64,000 bases of DNA from Phialocephala subalpina (lineage: Eukaryota; Ascomycota; Leotiomycetes; Helotiales; Mollisiaceae): NCBI GenBank assembly GCA_900073065.1, contig FJOG01000004.1, positions 1,951,604-2,015,603 on the forward strand. The letters run 5' to 3'. Below the pieces are notes generated by a model. That model was not told the origin of the DNA, made no database searches, and saw only the letters and a program-made list of their open reading frames with translations. A program made the translations under genes and the position numbers. Below are positions 1 to 12,076 of the stretch, piece by piece (positions within the stretch are counted from its first letter, which is position 1; every line of letters begins with the position of its first letter).

Positions 1-561
1 ACATGACATGGCATCATACTATAATAGCGTAATTACTTCTTGGAGTATCATATGATAGATACCCACTCTTTCACCATCACCCTCGAAGTGAGAGCTGAGG
101 TACCCAGGGAGAATTTCACAAAATGGTGATAGCCATCCATCACATCCACATTCACATTTTCAATCATCAAAGGACCCAACTCTTTTGAGAATCCAGTATG
201 TCAATTTACTATGAACGCCTTTACCCCCATTCCGAGAACTTGATATCCCAGATGTGAAAATCCACCAGAACTCCTGGAGCCCTGTCAATGTCATGAAAAG
301 GAAATGTGATCCATGTACGACGCCAGCCAAGAACCATGGAAGAAGATGCACACTCGCTGAAAAGCAAGAATTGGAACGCTAAAGTTCAAATTGGGAAAGG
401 GAAGTCTGGGAATATCTGCCGTGAAGAGGAGTCTGCTAAAACACTGCAAAGGTGCGCCGTGGGAAACATTGAACAAGGAACGTTATGAGGTGTCGTCTAT
501 TCCCTAAAGGTACTGGTTAGTAACAATATCATAAAGAGAAGAGGAAAATATTTCAGGCAAC
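1..561. other. Left edge, no supported gene
   Basis: Only short ORFs of about 60 codons on both strands are present, with no recognisable domain. The part next to 561 is probably the 3' untranslated region and terminator of the minus-strand ubiquitin-conjugating enzyme gene. Confidence 0.5.
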
Positions 562-2320
562 TCACTCCATGCTGCGTTGAACTGCTCGACGAAGTTTGCG
601 GTTGTACATCTTCTTTTCGTCTGCCGAGCCCCAAAACAGCTTGGCAGCTTCTGGATTGACTAATGTCCTCGGGTCGTAAGGTGGTGATTCCTCCTCCAAA
701 GCCTCAATAATGGAATCAATATGAGACTTGACATCCTCTGCTCTCCTCGAGGTATAGCAAGGGGTGCCATCAGAAGCGATGCGGTGGTGGAACAGCTGAG
801 TCTCGAACCTAGCTCTCGGTTGCTCCTCTGGGAAGCGTGGACTGAAGAAGAGCTTGATCCGGAAGAGGCCACCGTCGAGATTAGTCATGGGTCGACCAAA
901 GTAGGTGATAGACCAGACGAATGGGTTCTTATCGACCAGCTCAATGTCAAGGGTGACGGTCTTGTCCTTCTTGTAAGACTCCACCACCTGTTCAAATTGT
1001 CGCTGGAGATTCGACGCAACACTACTCTCCTTCTTGATTGAAACCAGACCCTCTTCTGCCCATCTTGCTGTCTCGGCGTCCAGAGTTTTGTGAATCAGCC
1101 TCGTCCGACGCTCTAACTCCGTGTAGTTGAACTTTCCCTCCATGATGTTTCCGGAACATTCGAATGGCATGCGTGTGAAGTTTTGGCCATCGGTGACCTC
1201 GAGTTTTGCTTTACTGATAGCTAGTAAGTATGAGTCGTAGTACCAGAGGAACCTGCGTTTGCATAGGTCTCGGAAAGGATCAAAGTTGATGGATGCTTCG
1301 TCGAATGCTTCGTGATCCATGCTATTCTCCTCGCCGTCGCTGTCATATGATTCCCAAGACTCCAATGCCTTCACAGCTCCGTCTGGCGATATGCCTAGGT
1401 ACTCCTCCAATCGTTGTATAACCGTGATACGGAGGCTTTCATGACGGATCTACACTCATCAGCATAAAGCCCCTTGAATCAAACTGTCGCCTACCTTCAT
1501 GACATATTCCTTCTGGTTCTTCTTGTCCTCCTCGTTATTCGCAGTCTCAAAACCGGGCTCGTTCTCGTAGGGATTCGACGACATTAGACTTTGGATTGAA
1601 ATCAAGATAGATTCCAGGCCTTGTGCCGATGACCATTCCTCTCCTCTCTCGCCCCTCCATGTCCTGTGATCCAGATATCAGCCTCAATGATCAACGTTGC
1701 TCGTAGCTCCGTCATACCCTAGAATTGATCTGTTTCAGGTCAGCCCACGAGTCCAGAGATGTTCTGCAGAAATCTTACAAACAAACTTTTCCTCCGGCAT
1801 AGATGTTGGGATTGAATCGACATCTGCCGCCATTCGTAGTCGTCGCATTTACAGCTGGAGCCTTTCCTGGATAGTCTAGGTTTGCATGTCTCAGCCTGCT
1901 ACTGATTTGTTTTCCTGGGTGCCCATACCTTTTCCAAACTTGACGGCGAACTACCAAACAGTCAGTTATGTTTCGAAGACCTGGTCATGTTCCACCAACC
2001 TCGAAGAAGCCAAATTCGTATGGGGTATCAGGAGGACCAATGATGATCGCTTTCACGTTGCGAACGTCAACATCACGGCATGCGACCGCGAGGGCTATTC
2101 AGTCAGTATTGGCTCTGGTATGCAGATAACTGAGGCTCTGAAAATACTACTTACACAAGTCCGACGACTTCTGGAGGTCCGACAGCTCCTACGTGTGTTG
2201 TCAGCCTTGCGAAACGCAACCCCACTATCGATTAACAACAAGGAAAGGAGAGCAAAAGGGAATTGATTTAAAGGCAGGGATACTCGCTCTAGTGATCCTT
2301 ATGATAGAGTGGTTCGACAT
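562..2320 (-). CDS. UBE2Z-like ubiquitin-conjugating enzyme (E2), tandem UBC folds
   Basis: Predicted join (minus strand): 2320-2288, 2188-2155, 2094-2000, 1950-1929, 1875-1779, 1729-1718, 1663-1495, 1449-562, giving 449 residues. E2 enzymes accept ubiquitin or a ubiquitin-like modifier from E1 on a cysteine and pass it on with an E3. The first UBC fold runs over about residues 5-145. It has the helix-1 motif RELSDLQKSSD, then GPPDTPYEFGFFE, then NPNIYAGGKVCLSILGTWRG with catalytic Cys93, then SAQGLESILISIQSLM. This pattern is closest to animal UBE2Z (USE1). A second UBC-like fold at about residues 310-430 has FFSPRFPEEQPRARF and SDGTPCYTSRRAEDV, with a cysteine (385) where E2s carry theirs. 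Introns 2-7 have GT-AG borders. Intron 1 fits only with a GC donor (GCGAGT). A 12-base microexon encodes the residues just after Cys93. The family call is firm; exon 1 is the least certain part. Confidence 0.86.
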
Positions 2321-3972
2321 GTTAAATCGGGTTTGCGGACGATTAGAGGAAATTTGGTTGTCGATGAGGACAAGAGTTTGAAGTGGGGAACGCTTTAGAG
2401 ATGCAAGGCAGGCGAGCCCGCTAGGCAAACTTAGTGAGGCTGAACTTTATTCCAGCGTTACCAAACCCCAGCTGGATCAGGACATAACTTCGTTGAATAA
2501 GATTTTGTGTCTGGATCCTGACTAGTCGAATAGCATAGAACTTAATTTGAACATTGCGAATGTTCTACAAACTTTAGGACATCATAACATTCTCCCACGA
2601 TCCACCGATACCTCGAGACTAATTGCAGCAGTTGATGAGAACGTGGCTAGCTTTGCAGAGACAACGCATGCATTATCTGACCCACTGAGGAGGAAAAGGT
2701 GAAGCAGTATAGGAAGGATCCTTTTGCTGCAGGCTTACTTGTAAATGGATGCACAAATTCGGATCAGTAGCAGCCCGTAGCCTTACTGACGAAGCTTCAT
2801 ATTCTCTACCTACCAGCTAAGGGACCTCTAATCTGAACAAACATGCAAACCACCGTAATTTCAACAGGGGGCTAAGAAATATTCGTATATTATATTTGTT
2901 AGCTCGAAGCTGAAGAGCATCCAGATATGGTGTACCTCCGGCCTCACAGTAAATAGATCATGCCCTAGTTTTAAGGTTATTTCGTAGGAGATGGACCTGC
3001 ATATTGAATACTCGCCTGAAAGTCCATATCCACATTCAAATCCGTTCACATGCAATCAGATGTCGGTATCAGGCTTAAAACGGTTCGGAGATGCTCTGTC
3101 CCTGCCGAGTATTCAGGAGCCGATGTGCCCGATGTGCCGGTACTGTAAGGCAGCCCTTCAAAGGATGCCTATGTGAATCGTCGTAGCATTCCACAGTTGC
3201 CATGTATTTGCTTAGAAGGTGCCTCGCCTCTAGCATAAGCCCCAAAGAGATGATCTAATTTGGGAATCAGCCTTCTATGACTTCTGATTGCCTCTAGTCA
3301 TGCTTGTCACGTGCCGGACTAGGATGCCGTTGATTCTCCAGCTAATATCGTAGTAATTCAAGCATTCGAAGTAGTGTTGCTGCACCACAACCTTTTCAAT
3401 CTTGCTTTTGTCACCAGCGCGTCGTGCAGCAACTGCAGGCAATCTTGCGCCTCAGCTTTGATAGTAATTTTGCACATTCACTTCTCCAAATCGAAGCCCC
3501 GACGTTCGCATTTCCCCTCGTTGAGACTCGATCCGCCGCGACTCCTCCACACCGACTTCACCACCACGCGACCGAACCCCCAGACCGTCGAACACGAATA
3601 CCTTCCTTGATGCGCGGAGCCTCGTATTGATCCTAAGAGGAAATACAGAAGCAGGACTTGTTGGATCGTATTGCTTCTCACGACGGAGGTTGCTGTTTCA
3701 TGTGCTGGGAGCTCCTTAACATTGGCCAACACATATGCAGAGAGCCCAATTATCTGGACCCATGCGACTCGACAACGTCAGAATCCCATAATATTTCCGT
3801 GAATAGGCTCCTTATCTGCCATTCACACATCAGTCACTCATTACATCCACGCTGGCAGACACGACGCCAAAAGATCGATCTCGAGGTTCGGCCTACGTCA
3901 AATAATACCCGGGTTATAGCGAAACCGCCAGTTGGAAAATAGGGAGAAAGCGTCATCTCTGAATATATCGCG
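2321..3972. other. Intergenic, divergent promoter region
   Basis: This 1.65 kb stretch separates the divergently transcribed E2 and LRG1 genes. It holds only short unsupported ORFs, for example 3374-3610 and 3658-3942. A CACGTG E-box-like hexamer is absent; CACGTGCC occurs near 3308. It most likely contains both promoters and the LRG1 5' leader. Nothing else was recognised. Confidence 0.5.
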
Positions 3973-6900
3973 ATGGGCACTCAACCCGAGAGAGGCCCAT
4001 CTGGCGATGGTCACAATTTCGGCGGTCAATACACAGCGTACGATCCAGATCGAGATAATGTGGTGCCGGACTATAATGGACACAGTGGTGACGATGGAAG
4101 AAGATATATGAATGAGAGAGATGCGGATCAAGACCTAGTACTAGCTAGACCGAATGTGTTTGGCACAGAGAATAGAATGACTGCGTCGCCGTCTGGGAGT
4201 GCAAGTGGTAGAGAGAGGGACGGTCAGCCGCCAAAGACCAGTGGAGAGCGCAATCGATCGCGGACAAGGAACGGCAGAACTGCGTCTGGACAGCTCAGAA
4301 TCTGCAAGAAGTGTGGCGAGCCTTTGACGGGTCAATTTGTCCGCGCTCTGGGTGGGACATTCCACTTGGACTGCTTTAGATGTCGGGTGAGTGATCTTTG
4401 TCGTGTTTTCAATAACGTAGCTAATCCCGGTCTCGCAGGATTGCGGAGAAATAGTTGCATCGAAATTCTTCCCGGTCGATGAAGAGAATGGTGACGGACA
4501 GTACCCTCTATGCGAAACAGACTACTTCCGTCGACTCGATTTGATCTGCCAGAAATGCAAGGGAGCGCTTCGAGGGTCATATATCACGGCACTGGACAAG
4601 AAATACCATATCGACCACTTCACGTGCTCGGTGTGCCCTACGGTATTTGGCGCCCAGGATAGTTACTACGAGCACGATGGCCAGGTCTACTGTCACTACC
4701 ATTACTCGACACAATTCGCTCAACGGTGTAATGGGTGTCAGACGGCTATTCTGAAGCAGTTTGTGGAGATATTCCGAAATGGGCAGAACCAGCACTGGCA
4801 TCCTGAGTGTTACATGATACACAAATTCTGGAACGTACGGCTGGCTTCATCACAGGAAAAGCCCGAGACTCAGCAGCAACTGGAAGATGTTACCGATGAA
4901 GAGGGTCGTAATGCCGTGAGATTAGAGGAAGAGAGAATGGAAGAGAAGGTGTACCGGATCTGGAGTGTTCTCTCAACCTTCGAAGAATCTTCTGCCGCCT
5001 GCATATCGGACATGCTGCTCCACGTCAGTAATGGCGCATATGTGGATGGTGTTTTGACCGCCAAGAAATTTATCTTGCATGTCGATATCCTATTTCGCTC
5101 CGCAGATAAGCTTGACGCAACGATGGCGAAGCTAGGTCCCAAAGGTATGAATCATACTGAGTTGTGTAAGCTTGTCAAGCTAACCAATGATAGGCTTGTC
5201 CTACTCGAGAGAAGCGAAGTTGCTGTGCAAGAAGATCGTGGCATTCTTCGCACTTCTATCCAAGACTCAAGAGAGCGGTGTTCGAAAACTTGGTGTCACT
5301 CAAGAGCTGCTGGCACTTGTTACCGGGTTGGCGCATTACCTGAAACTTTTGATCCGGATATGTCTGCAAGGAGCCCTAAAGGTTGAGCGGGAGCAGCATA
5401 CTTCCGATGGCCTCCATGAGTTTTTGGACGACCTGAGTGATATGGAGCTTGTCAAGACTGATGACAGATCTCTAGAAGCTACTACTGGAACTCCTGGTCT
5501 CGGTGCCTCTAACTCTGACGACTGCATCACGTGCCGGAGAGACATCGAGGACGAGTGCGCGCGTTGTGGTGAAAGAAGATGGCACCGTGCATGTCTTCAG
5601 TGTACAAGCTGCGCGCGAGAGCTCGGGCAAAACCTTGAAGATGCAAGGTGGAGCGACAAGGACCAACGGGTGTTCTGTAACAACTGCGAAGGGCGAGTTC
5701 CTGGTGCTATCGGCGGCTTCGAGCGTGTCACAAAGCTGCAACAATACGTCTTCCTTCTTCGAGTCGCCCTTGCAAGACTCTTGGATATGTTGCGAAACAG
5801 TGGGGCTCTTCCTCATACTTCAGATGATCCCAACTTGAACGGATACAATTCTAGCGAAGGCTACCGATTACCAGCTAACGCCGAACCACCGTTGCTGAGA
5901 TCAGATACTCGTTCAAAGTCTTTCGGAGGAAACGCAGATGAAAACCGCAACTCGTCTACCTACGAAAGTGCCCTCAATGATGTACGTCGGTTGAGAAGCA
6001 CTCGGATGGATAGGCACCTTTCTTCCAACATCAAGAAAGCTCGAACATCCCGAATTCTCGATGGCCCCGAAGGACGAAGTGTGAGACCGGGCTCAGCAGG
6101 AGCCGATGGATCAGACTCGAGAGATCCTGGTTTCAAGATTGTAGAAGAACGTGATGGTAATGGGGAGTCTCGGACACAGCTTATGTTTGGTCGCGAGGAT
6201 GGTATCACTCTGGACGACATCCCTCGGATCATGGCCACGCACCAAGCGAAAGAACAAAGACCCAACGCATACAAGCACGCTCGAGATCCTTTCAGAAACT
6301 CGATGGGAGCCGAGGCAAAATTGCTCAATGGCCACCAGCGTAACATCTCTAGCGGGAATGAGCTTGACCAAGCTGCGGGAGAACCTTCACCTCAAAAGCA
6401 GCAGGGCAAGAAATACTTTTCAGAGCTGTCGGCACTGGAGTACTTCATTGTTCGCCACGTTGCAGTCATCACCATGCAGCCAATGTTAGAAGGTCACTTC
6501 ACGATGGAGGAATTGCTCAACTTGATTGAAAGTAGGAAACCAGCCAACTTCTGGAACAAGATGGGCAAGGCCTTCAAAGGCAATGATGGCAAGAAAGGTG
6601 GCAAGAAGAAGGGCGTCTTCGGTGTCCCTCTAGACATCATCATCGACAGAGATGGTGCAGATTCAACAGACGGAATTGGGCCTGGTGCGTTGCGGATACC
6701 TGCACTCGTCGACGACATCGTCACCACGATGCGAAAGATGGATCTCTCGGTCGAAGGTGTCTTCCGAAAGAATGGCAACATCAAGCGACTAAATGAAACC
6801 ATCGCCGTCATCGACAAGGAAGGATGTGATGCTGTTGACTTTACGAAGGAGAACGTCGTCCAGATTGCTGCTCTGCTCAAGAAATATCTCCGAGATCTTC

Positions 6901-7741
6901 CGGATCCTATCTTGACATTTAAGCTACATCGACTCTTCATCGCGACTCAGAAGATCAAGGATGACGACAAGCGACTCCGCGTGCTACATCTGACCTGCTG
7001 CTTGCTACCAAAGGCTCACCGGGATTGTCTGGAGATCCTCTGCTCGTTCTTCAACTGGGTTGCTTCGTTCCATCAGGTCGATGAAGAGGTCGGGTCGAAG
7101 ATGGACACTCATAACTTGGCCACCGTTATTGCCCCGAATATTCTCTACACCAACGCCAAGGGACCGGTTGACGATAATTTCTTGGGTATTGAGGTTGTGA
7201 ATACTCTGATCGAGTTCAATGAGCAGATGTGCGAAGTAAGTAAACCTTGCGTCGTGATTTGGCCCTTTACTAATGTCACACTCAGGTTCCAGAAGATCTT
7301 CAATCCATCCTGAACGACCCATCGCTGTTCAATAACCCTAGTGATATCACCACCAAGGAGATCCTAAAGAGATATGGTGATCTGGGAATGAATGGCGGTC
7401 CCCGGCACGAAGTACAGACGACAGAACAAAACCAACGTGGGAAGGATGGCAATGGTCGTGCCTTGGCTCCAATGGTGACTCGAGTGGACACCGATCCTTC
7501 ACAGGCATATGCTTGGCAGAAGGAGGCCAGTGTTCGACATGTGCAAGAGCCTTCTGCACCTTATGCAGGACCCTCGAACAACAACTCTCCTCACCAGCAA
7601 TGGCAGGACCAAGCTCTCGAGCAGCCGACGCCTTATATTCATCGCAATGGCACTCCAGATAGCCAGAACTCGAACAGACGAGAATATCGAAACTCGGGAT
7701 GGCGACCACAAAACGGCTCCGTTGGCGTTGGTAGCAGTTGA
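3973..7741 (+). CDS. lrg1: LIM domain-containing Rho GTPase-activating protein (Lrg1 orthologue)
   Basis: Join 3973-4386, 4439-5144, 5194-7235, 7286-7741 gives 1205 residues, with three GT-AG introns of about 50 bases. LIM zinc-binding modules begin at about residues 111 (CKKCGEPLTGQF), 175 (CQKCKGALRGSY) and 236 (CNGCQTAILKQF). A further LIM-like module at about 484 starts CITCRRDIEDECARCG. A RhoGAP domain occupies about 848-1060, with the arginine finger in VEGVFRKNGNIKRL (Arg about 898) and KKYLRDLPDPILTFKLH downstream. The tail is Gln/Asn/Pro-rich. In yeast and Neurospora, Lrg1/LRG-1 stimulates GTP hydrolysis by Rho1 at growth sites and so restrains cell-wall synthesis and Pkc1 signalling. 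The architecture and length match that family. The start has no competing upstream in-frame ATG within a supported exon. Confidence 0.93.
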
Positions 7742-8766
7742 CTGAACATCAATTAACATCCAACCTTCAATTCTTCTCACGCCGAGCGTCTCTTCTACGA
7801 CCATACTACCTTCGAGACCAGGCTCGTTTCACGACCACACCACGACCGATCTCATCCTCCCTGCATGAATTCCGATTTTCTTCTTAAGTTTTCGACGGTT
7901 CCACGGAATCTATCTTCGAGCATCCAACGGCGGCGTTAATCTTCTCTTCTTCGGCGAAAAATCATCTGCACATATAAGCGGCTGTGCTGAGCATTGTATG
8001 TGAACTTGTTATATTTGAAGCCTTCCATCCGAAATTTTCAAGGAAGGGCTGGATTTTGTGAGTGTGTTTGGAGTACTGGCATCTTTGGAGGGGGTTCTTG
8101 AAGAAGCTCTTTCTAAAGTGCGTGCAATGCATGCATGCATTACTCTTCTTGATGGGACTAGTGCTGATGCGCTGTTCCTCCCTTTCTGATAAATCTCACT
8201 CTGCGCATTCTTTGTCATTAGACAGAGGCTCGAGGACAGATTCAGTCAAATCAAATGAAAAGATTACAAAGATATTGTTAAGCAGCTGGTAATTGTGCAG
8301 TGTTTCTGTGATCCTGAATGTCCGTCTTTCATGTCCGCCCCCCTCATCCAATGTTTTTTTAACTTCTTGGGTGGAGATAGGAGGCTAAACAGAGCGAGCC
8401 CGCCAGCACTAACCCCACATTCAGAATACCATGCACCTCTTTCCTTCAGAATACCAAGATGGATTTCTCCGAGACCCAGTACGAAAGCCTCAAAGATTGA
8501 TTGTATTTCTATAGTCGTACAACACATGGTGGTGAGGTGATGCTTTGATAAGATACAGCTATTCTCGATTTCAAATCAACCCGATTATGTGATGGGCCAG
8601 CCAACTTTATCCACCTTCTAGAACCAATCGGGAAGTGACCCTACCTCGAACTTCGAACGACCTCAAACTATCTATATATCAACAACTCTATCTCACTTTC
8701 AACTACCCAGAACTCACAGGACAGTCAACTCATTCCACTTCAACAATACCATCATAACAGAAAACA
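7742..8766. other. Intergenic: LRG1 3' end and promoter of the Gal80-like gene
   Basis: No supported gene. Around 8128-8140 there is a short CATG/GCAT alternating palindrome. A CCAATC box lies near 8622, and a TATATAT stretch at about 8672-8679 sits some 90 bases before the next start codon. Confidence 0.5.
8672..8679 (+). promoter_or_regulatory. TATA-like element of the Gal80-like gene
   Basis: A TATATAT run lies about 90 bases upstream of the ATG at 8767 and downstream of a CCAAT box. The spacing suits a fungal core promoter, but no transcript start is visible. Confidence 0.35.
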
Positions 8767-10017
8767 ATGGCACCAATCCGCGTCGGATTCATCGGCCTGT
8801 CCAAAACTGGCTGGGGGCCAGGAGCTCACTTGCCGTACTTGCAAGCCAGCGACAACTATCAAATAGTAGCAATCTGCAACTCCTCAATCGAGAGTTCCAA
8901 AGCTGCTATTGAACTTTATGGTCTCCCTTCCACCACCAAAGCTTACGGTGCTCCTGAAGGTACCAACTTCTTCCTCAATTACCCCTCACTAGCACGTGAC
9001 AGTCAGTTACTGATATTGTTTGAGGACAGAGATTGCAAAGGACAAAGACATCGACCTAGTAGTCTGCAGCGTCCGAGTCGACCGCCACCTCCCCCTCATC
9101 ACCCCATCCTTAAAAGCAGGAAAAGATGTTTTCGTCGAATGGCCACTCGGCAAGAACCTCTCCGAAGCCCAAGAACTCTTGAAACTCAAAATCGACCACG
9201 GCGTCAAGAACGCAGTCGTCGGTCTCCAAGCACGACAAGCTCCTATCGTGCATAAAGTCAAGGATTTGATTAATGAAGGGAGAATTGGGGATGTATTGAG
9301 TAGTACGTGGGCAGGACAGGCGGGGAACGTGGGACCGACTTTGCCGAGACAGTATGATTATATGGCGGATAGGGAGGTGGGAGGGAATATTGTTACGATT
9401 CATTTTGGGCATTCGGTTGATTATGTGCAATTCGGTACCTTCCCCCCTTCTCCTCTCCTCCTCTTCTTCCTGCTACTCCTCTTAACCTTTTCATAGTGCT
9501 GGGATACGGCTTCGAATCTGGTCCCAAAACCTTGCTGGCGAACAGAAGAAAGACTGTTCAGATAGTTGATGCAGAAGGGACGGCGATTGAGACGAAGAAC
9601 AAGACTTCAGACGACACCATCTTCCTCAACGGTACCCTCACCTCAGGCATCCCCATCTCAATGACCCTCCGCGGCGGGAAACCATTCAAAGACATACCCG
9701 GTCTTGACTGGCGTATTTATGGCTCCACCGGCGAAATACGCATCACTGCATCAGGCCCGTTCCTCCAAATCGGGTATCCGGATATGAAGATCCAGGTCCA
9801 TGACTTTGAGAAAGATACTGTGGAGGAAGTGGAGGTTGAGAAGGATAAGTTTGATTCGGAGGATGGAGGGAAGGGGATATTTGGGTTGCCGGCGAGGAAT
9901 GTGGGGAGGTTGTATAAGAGTCTTGCAGAGGGGAAGGTGAACTGTAGTTTTGAGGATGCGGTTGAGAGACATGCGTTAATTGATGGGATGTATAGGGAGA
10001 ATGGGATTGATGCTTGA
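8767..10017 (+). CDS. Gal80-like Gfo/Idh/MocA family oxidoreductase
   Basis: Join 8767-8959, 9030-9434, 9497-10017 gives 372 residues, both introns in phase 1. The N-terminal Rossmann fold starts IRVGFIGLSKTGWG, with the dinucleotide-binding G-x-G-x-x-G region slightly altered. DVFVEWPLGKNLSEAQELL then stands where dehydrogenases of this family have EKP, followed by GLQARQAPIVHKVKDLI and FLNGTLTSGIPISMTLRGGK. FVEW, LQ-R-(S/A)P and the G-TL--G-(V/I)P segment are shared with yeast Gal80, the NAD(P)-binding repressor of Gal4. In filamentous ascomycetes such proteins are usually annotated as Gal80-like dehydrogenases of unknown substrate, and many relatives lack a Gal4 partner. A regulatory rather than enzymatic role is possible. 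No sugar-pathway neighbours are present. Confidence 0.88.
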
Positions 10018-10186
10018 GGGTGTATAGTTCCTCAAAATGTCAAGACAGCGAATACATCTATTTCATGACATTGCTGTCTGAACGGCTCAAACATAGGAAG
10101 CTCCACCCAAAACTTTGACCCGACTTCGGACTTCGAAGCACAGCATGGTCACATTCAAGGACCAGATTTGGGTATCCAATGCATTC

Positions 10187-12076
10187 TCATTCAGGCATCC
10201 TAACAACGCACTCCCCACCCCCATCTACCCAGGTAATTGCCATCTTCCTAACCTTATTAAAACTCGCCGTAACAAGCAACAACCAAATATGTCTCATAAT
10301 ACCTCCCCAACAATAAACCCTCATCCCCTCAAACTCCGAATCTACACCATCTCTAACACACCAAACTCCCCATCCAAGCCTCCCATCACCAATAATGTCG
10401 CCTAGGAAGTTCCAACATCGATTTCGGGTGTCTTCACTCCATTCAGCGCACGAAATAGACCAGTAGCCTCTTTCCATCGGCCTAAGATCTCGCGATTGGG
10501 AGGCGGGACGGAAGCGCGAGAGTGACATTTTGGTTGCTATTTGGTGGAGGGTGGGAGTTATTAGCGATTCTGCTGCGAGATCACTGGTAGAGGTTGCTGG
10601 TGGAGGGGGGCGTATTTCGAGGAGAGATGACCATTTTGTGACAGGTGCTGTGCCGGCTGGACTTGATGATATTGATTCTGTTGATCTGCTGGTGGCGGGT
10701 TGGACGGGAGAGCTTGCTGGTTCTAAGCGTTGTTTTTTGAGAGGTCGAGGTATGGGTGGGAGTTCATCGAGAGCTAGGGCTGGAGGGGCGGATGATGATA
10801 TACGAGTTTCGGAGAGGGTCTCGGGTATGGAGCTAAGGTGCTTGCGTTTCTTGTCTAGATGTGAGTCTTGAATTAAGGGAGCATTTGGACTTTTGCTTCT
10901 GAGGACTTTTTCTGGTCGTTTTGTGGGGTTCTTGACAGGCGAGGGAGAAGAGTTGATTGGTGGACCATCAGCGGAGGAAGATGTTAATGCATTATCATTG
11001 CTCTTGAGCACTTCAAGGCCGCCTCTCTCCTGACTCCGATTGCGTGGGTGGCTTTGTGATAAAGAGAGTCGAGGCTCCTTGCTTCCGACCCCAACTTCCA
11101 GACTGTCTGCTTCCGGATTGAGGTTGCGTGGAAGAGCCTCGGATGATGAGGTGTGAAGTTTTTCGCTGCTGAACCTATTCAAAAGACTATCCACCTCCTT
11201 CTGCCGTTCTGGTCGTTTTCCAGGGTTCCCTGTTTGTGAAAGAGACGAGTTTGTCGCCACAGCATCAGATAACGATGACAAAGCTTTCTCATTGCTGCTA
11301 CCGATTTCATGACTACCGTCTTGTTGATTTCGGGTTCGTGGAAGACGCGGAGACGACTGTGAAGACCTTTCGTCGCTGCCAGGATGATCACGGCTACTTG
11401 AACTCTGGTTTTGAATGTGACGAAGAATTGGGGACCTCTGGCTGCTGCTCAGGACACTGACACTACCCGAAGGCCGTCGCCTTTCCGAGGGGCCTGAAGG
11501 CGATGTAGTAGCCTGAGAAATGTCCTGGTTCTGTAGAAAGACTTCCAGTATCCTAGTCGGAGATGAGAAAGCGGCCAGCGTTGGGTGTACCTCCGGCTGT
11601 GAATCTGGAACCTCACTCCCAGGAGCTTGCCATAATTCCTCTGTACTCCTCTGAGAAGCTGGTCTCTGACACGTGACCTGACCTCGAAACGCCGGAGATG
11701 TCCTGTTGTCCATTACACTCAGGAACGACAATTCAGGCGAATCGATAATCTCTGATATATCTTGACCGTCAAATTCAGTGAGATGTTGCGATTGCGAGAC
11801 AGACTCTGCGCGTCCCTCGTCGGGTCGCCATGACGCTTCCGATTCTCTTTCCGGCTGTGTTGATTGGCGTCGTGCTTCATGACGGCGGCTTTCTTCTGGT
11901 ATATTTATATCATTCAAAGGGCCGGGGAGAGGCGAATCATCCAATCTGCGCCGCTTTGCTGGTCGAAAGTCCAAGTATGCTTGAGCAAGTGCTCTGTATC
12001 GCGCGTCGTCGGGTCCTAAGCTTGGAGCTGTTGTGTGTACCAGAATCTCGACGTTTCCTTTTACGATTTGGCTCAT
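10187..12076 (-). CDS. Conserved Ser-rich hypothetical protein
   Basis: This single exon encodes 629 residues and overlaps no neighbour; its 3' end converges on the Gal80-like gene 170 bases away. The first 45 residues (MSQIVKGNVEIL..., ALAQAYLDFRP) look ordered and are followed by a basic nuclear-localisation-like patch AKRRRLDD. Residues of about 50-490 are low-complexity, rich in Ser, Pro, Arg and Glu. The last 110 residues are again ordered and aromatic-rich (RGYWSISC, RCWNFLGDIIGDGRLGWG, VYCWGGIMRHIWLLL). Ordered ends around a disordered middle suggest a nuclear scaffold or DNA-associated protein. I recognise a widespread pezizomycotinan type but no named domain, so function is unknown. 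Confidence 0.8.
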   Translation of the reverse strand: MSQIVKGNVEILVHTTAPSLGPDDARYRALAQAYLDFRPAKRRRLDDSPLPGPLNDINIPEESRRHEARRQSTQPERESEASWRPDEGRAESVSQSQHLTEFDGQDISEIIDSPELSFLSVMDNRTSPAFRGQVTCQRPASQRSTEELWQAPGSEVPDSQPEVHPTLAAFSSPTRILEVFLQNQDISQATTSPSGPSERRRPSGSVSVLSSSQRSPILRHIQNQSSSSRDHPGSDERSSQSSPRLPRTRNQQDGSHEIGSSNEKALSSLSDAVATNSSLSQTGNPGKRPERQKEVDSLLNRFSSEKLHTSSSEALPRNLNPEADSLEVGVGSKEPRLSLSQSHPRNRSQERGGLEVLKSNDNALTSSSADGPPINSSPSPVKNPTKRPEKVLRSKSPNAPLIQDSHLDKKRKHLSSIPETLSETRISSSAPPALALDELPPIPRPLKKQRLEPASSPVQPATSRSTESISSSPAGTAPVTKWSSLLEIRPPPPATSTSDLAAESLITPTLHQIATKMSLSRFRPASQSRDLRPMERGYWSISCAEWSEDTRNRCWNFLGDIIGDGRLGWGVWCVRDGVDSEFEGMRVYCWGGIMRHIWLLLVTASFNKVRKMAITWVDGGGECVVRMPE

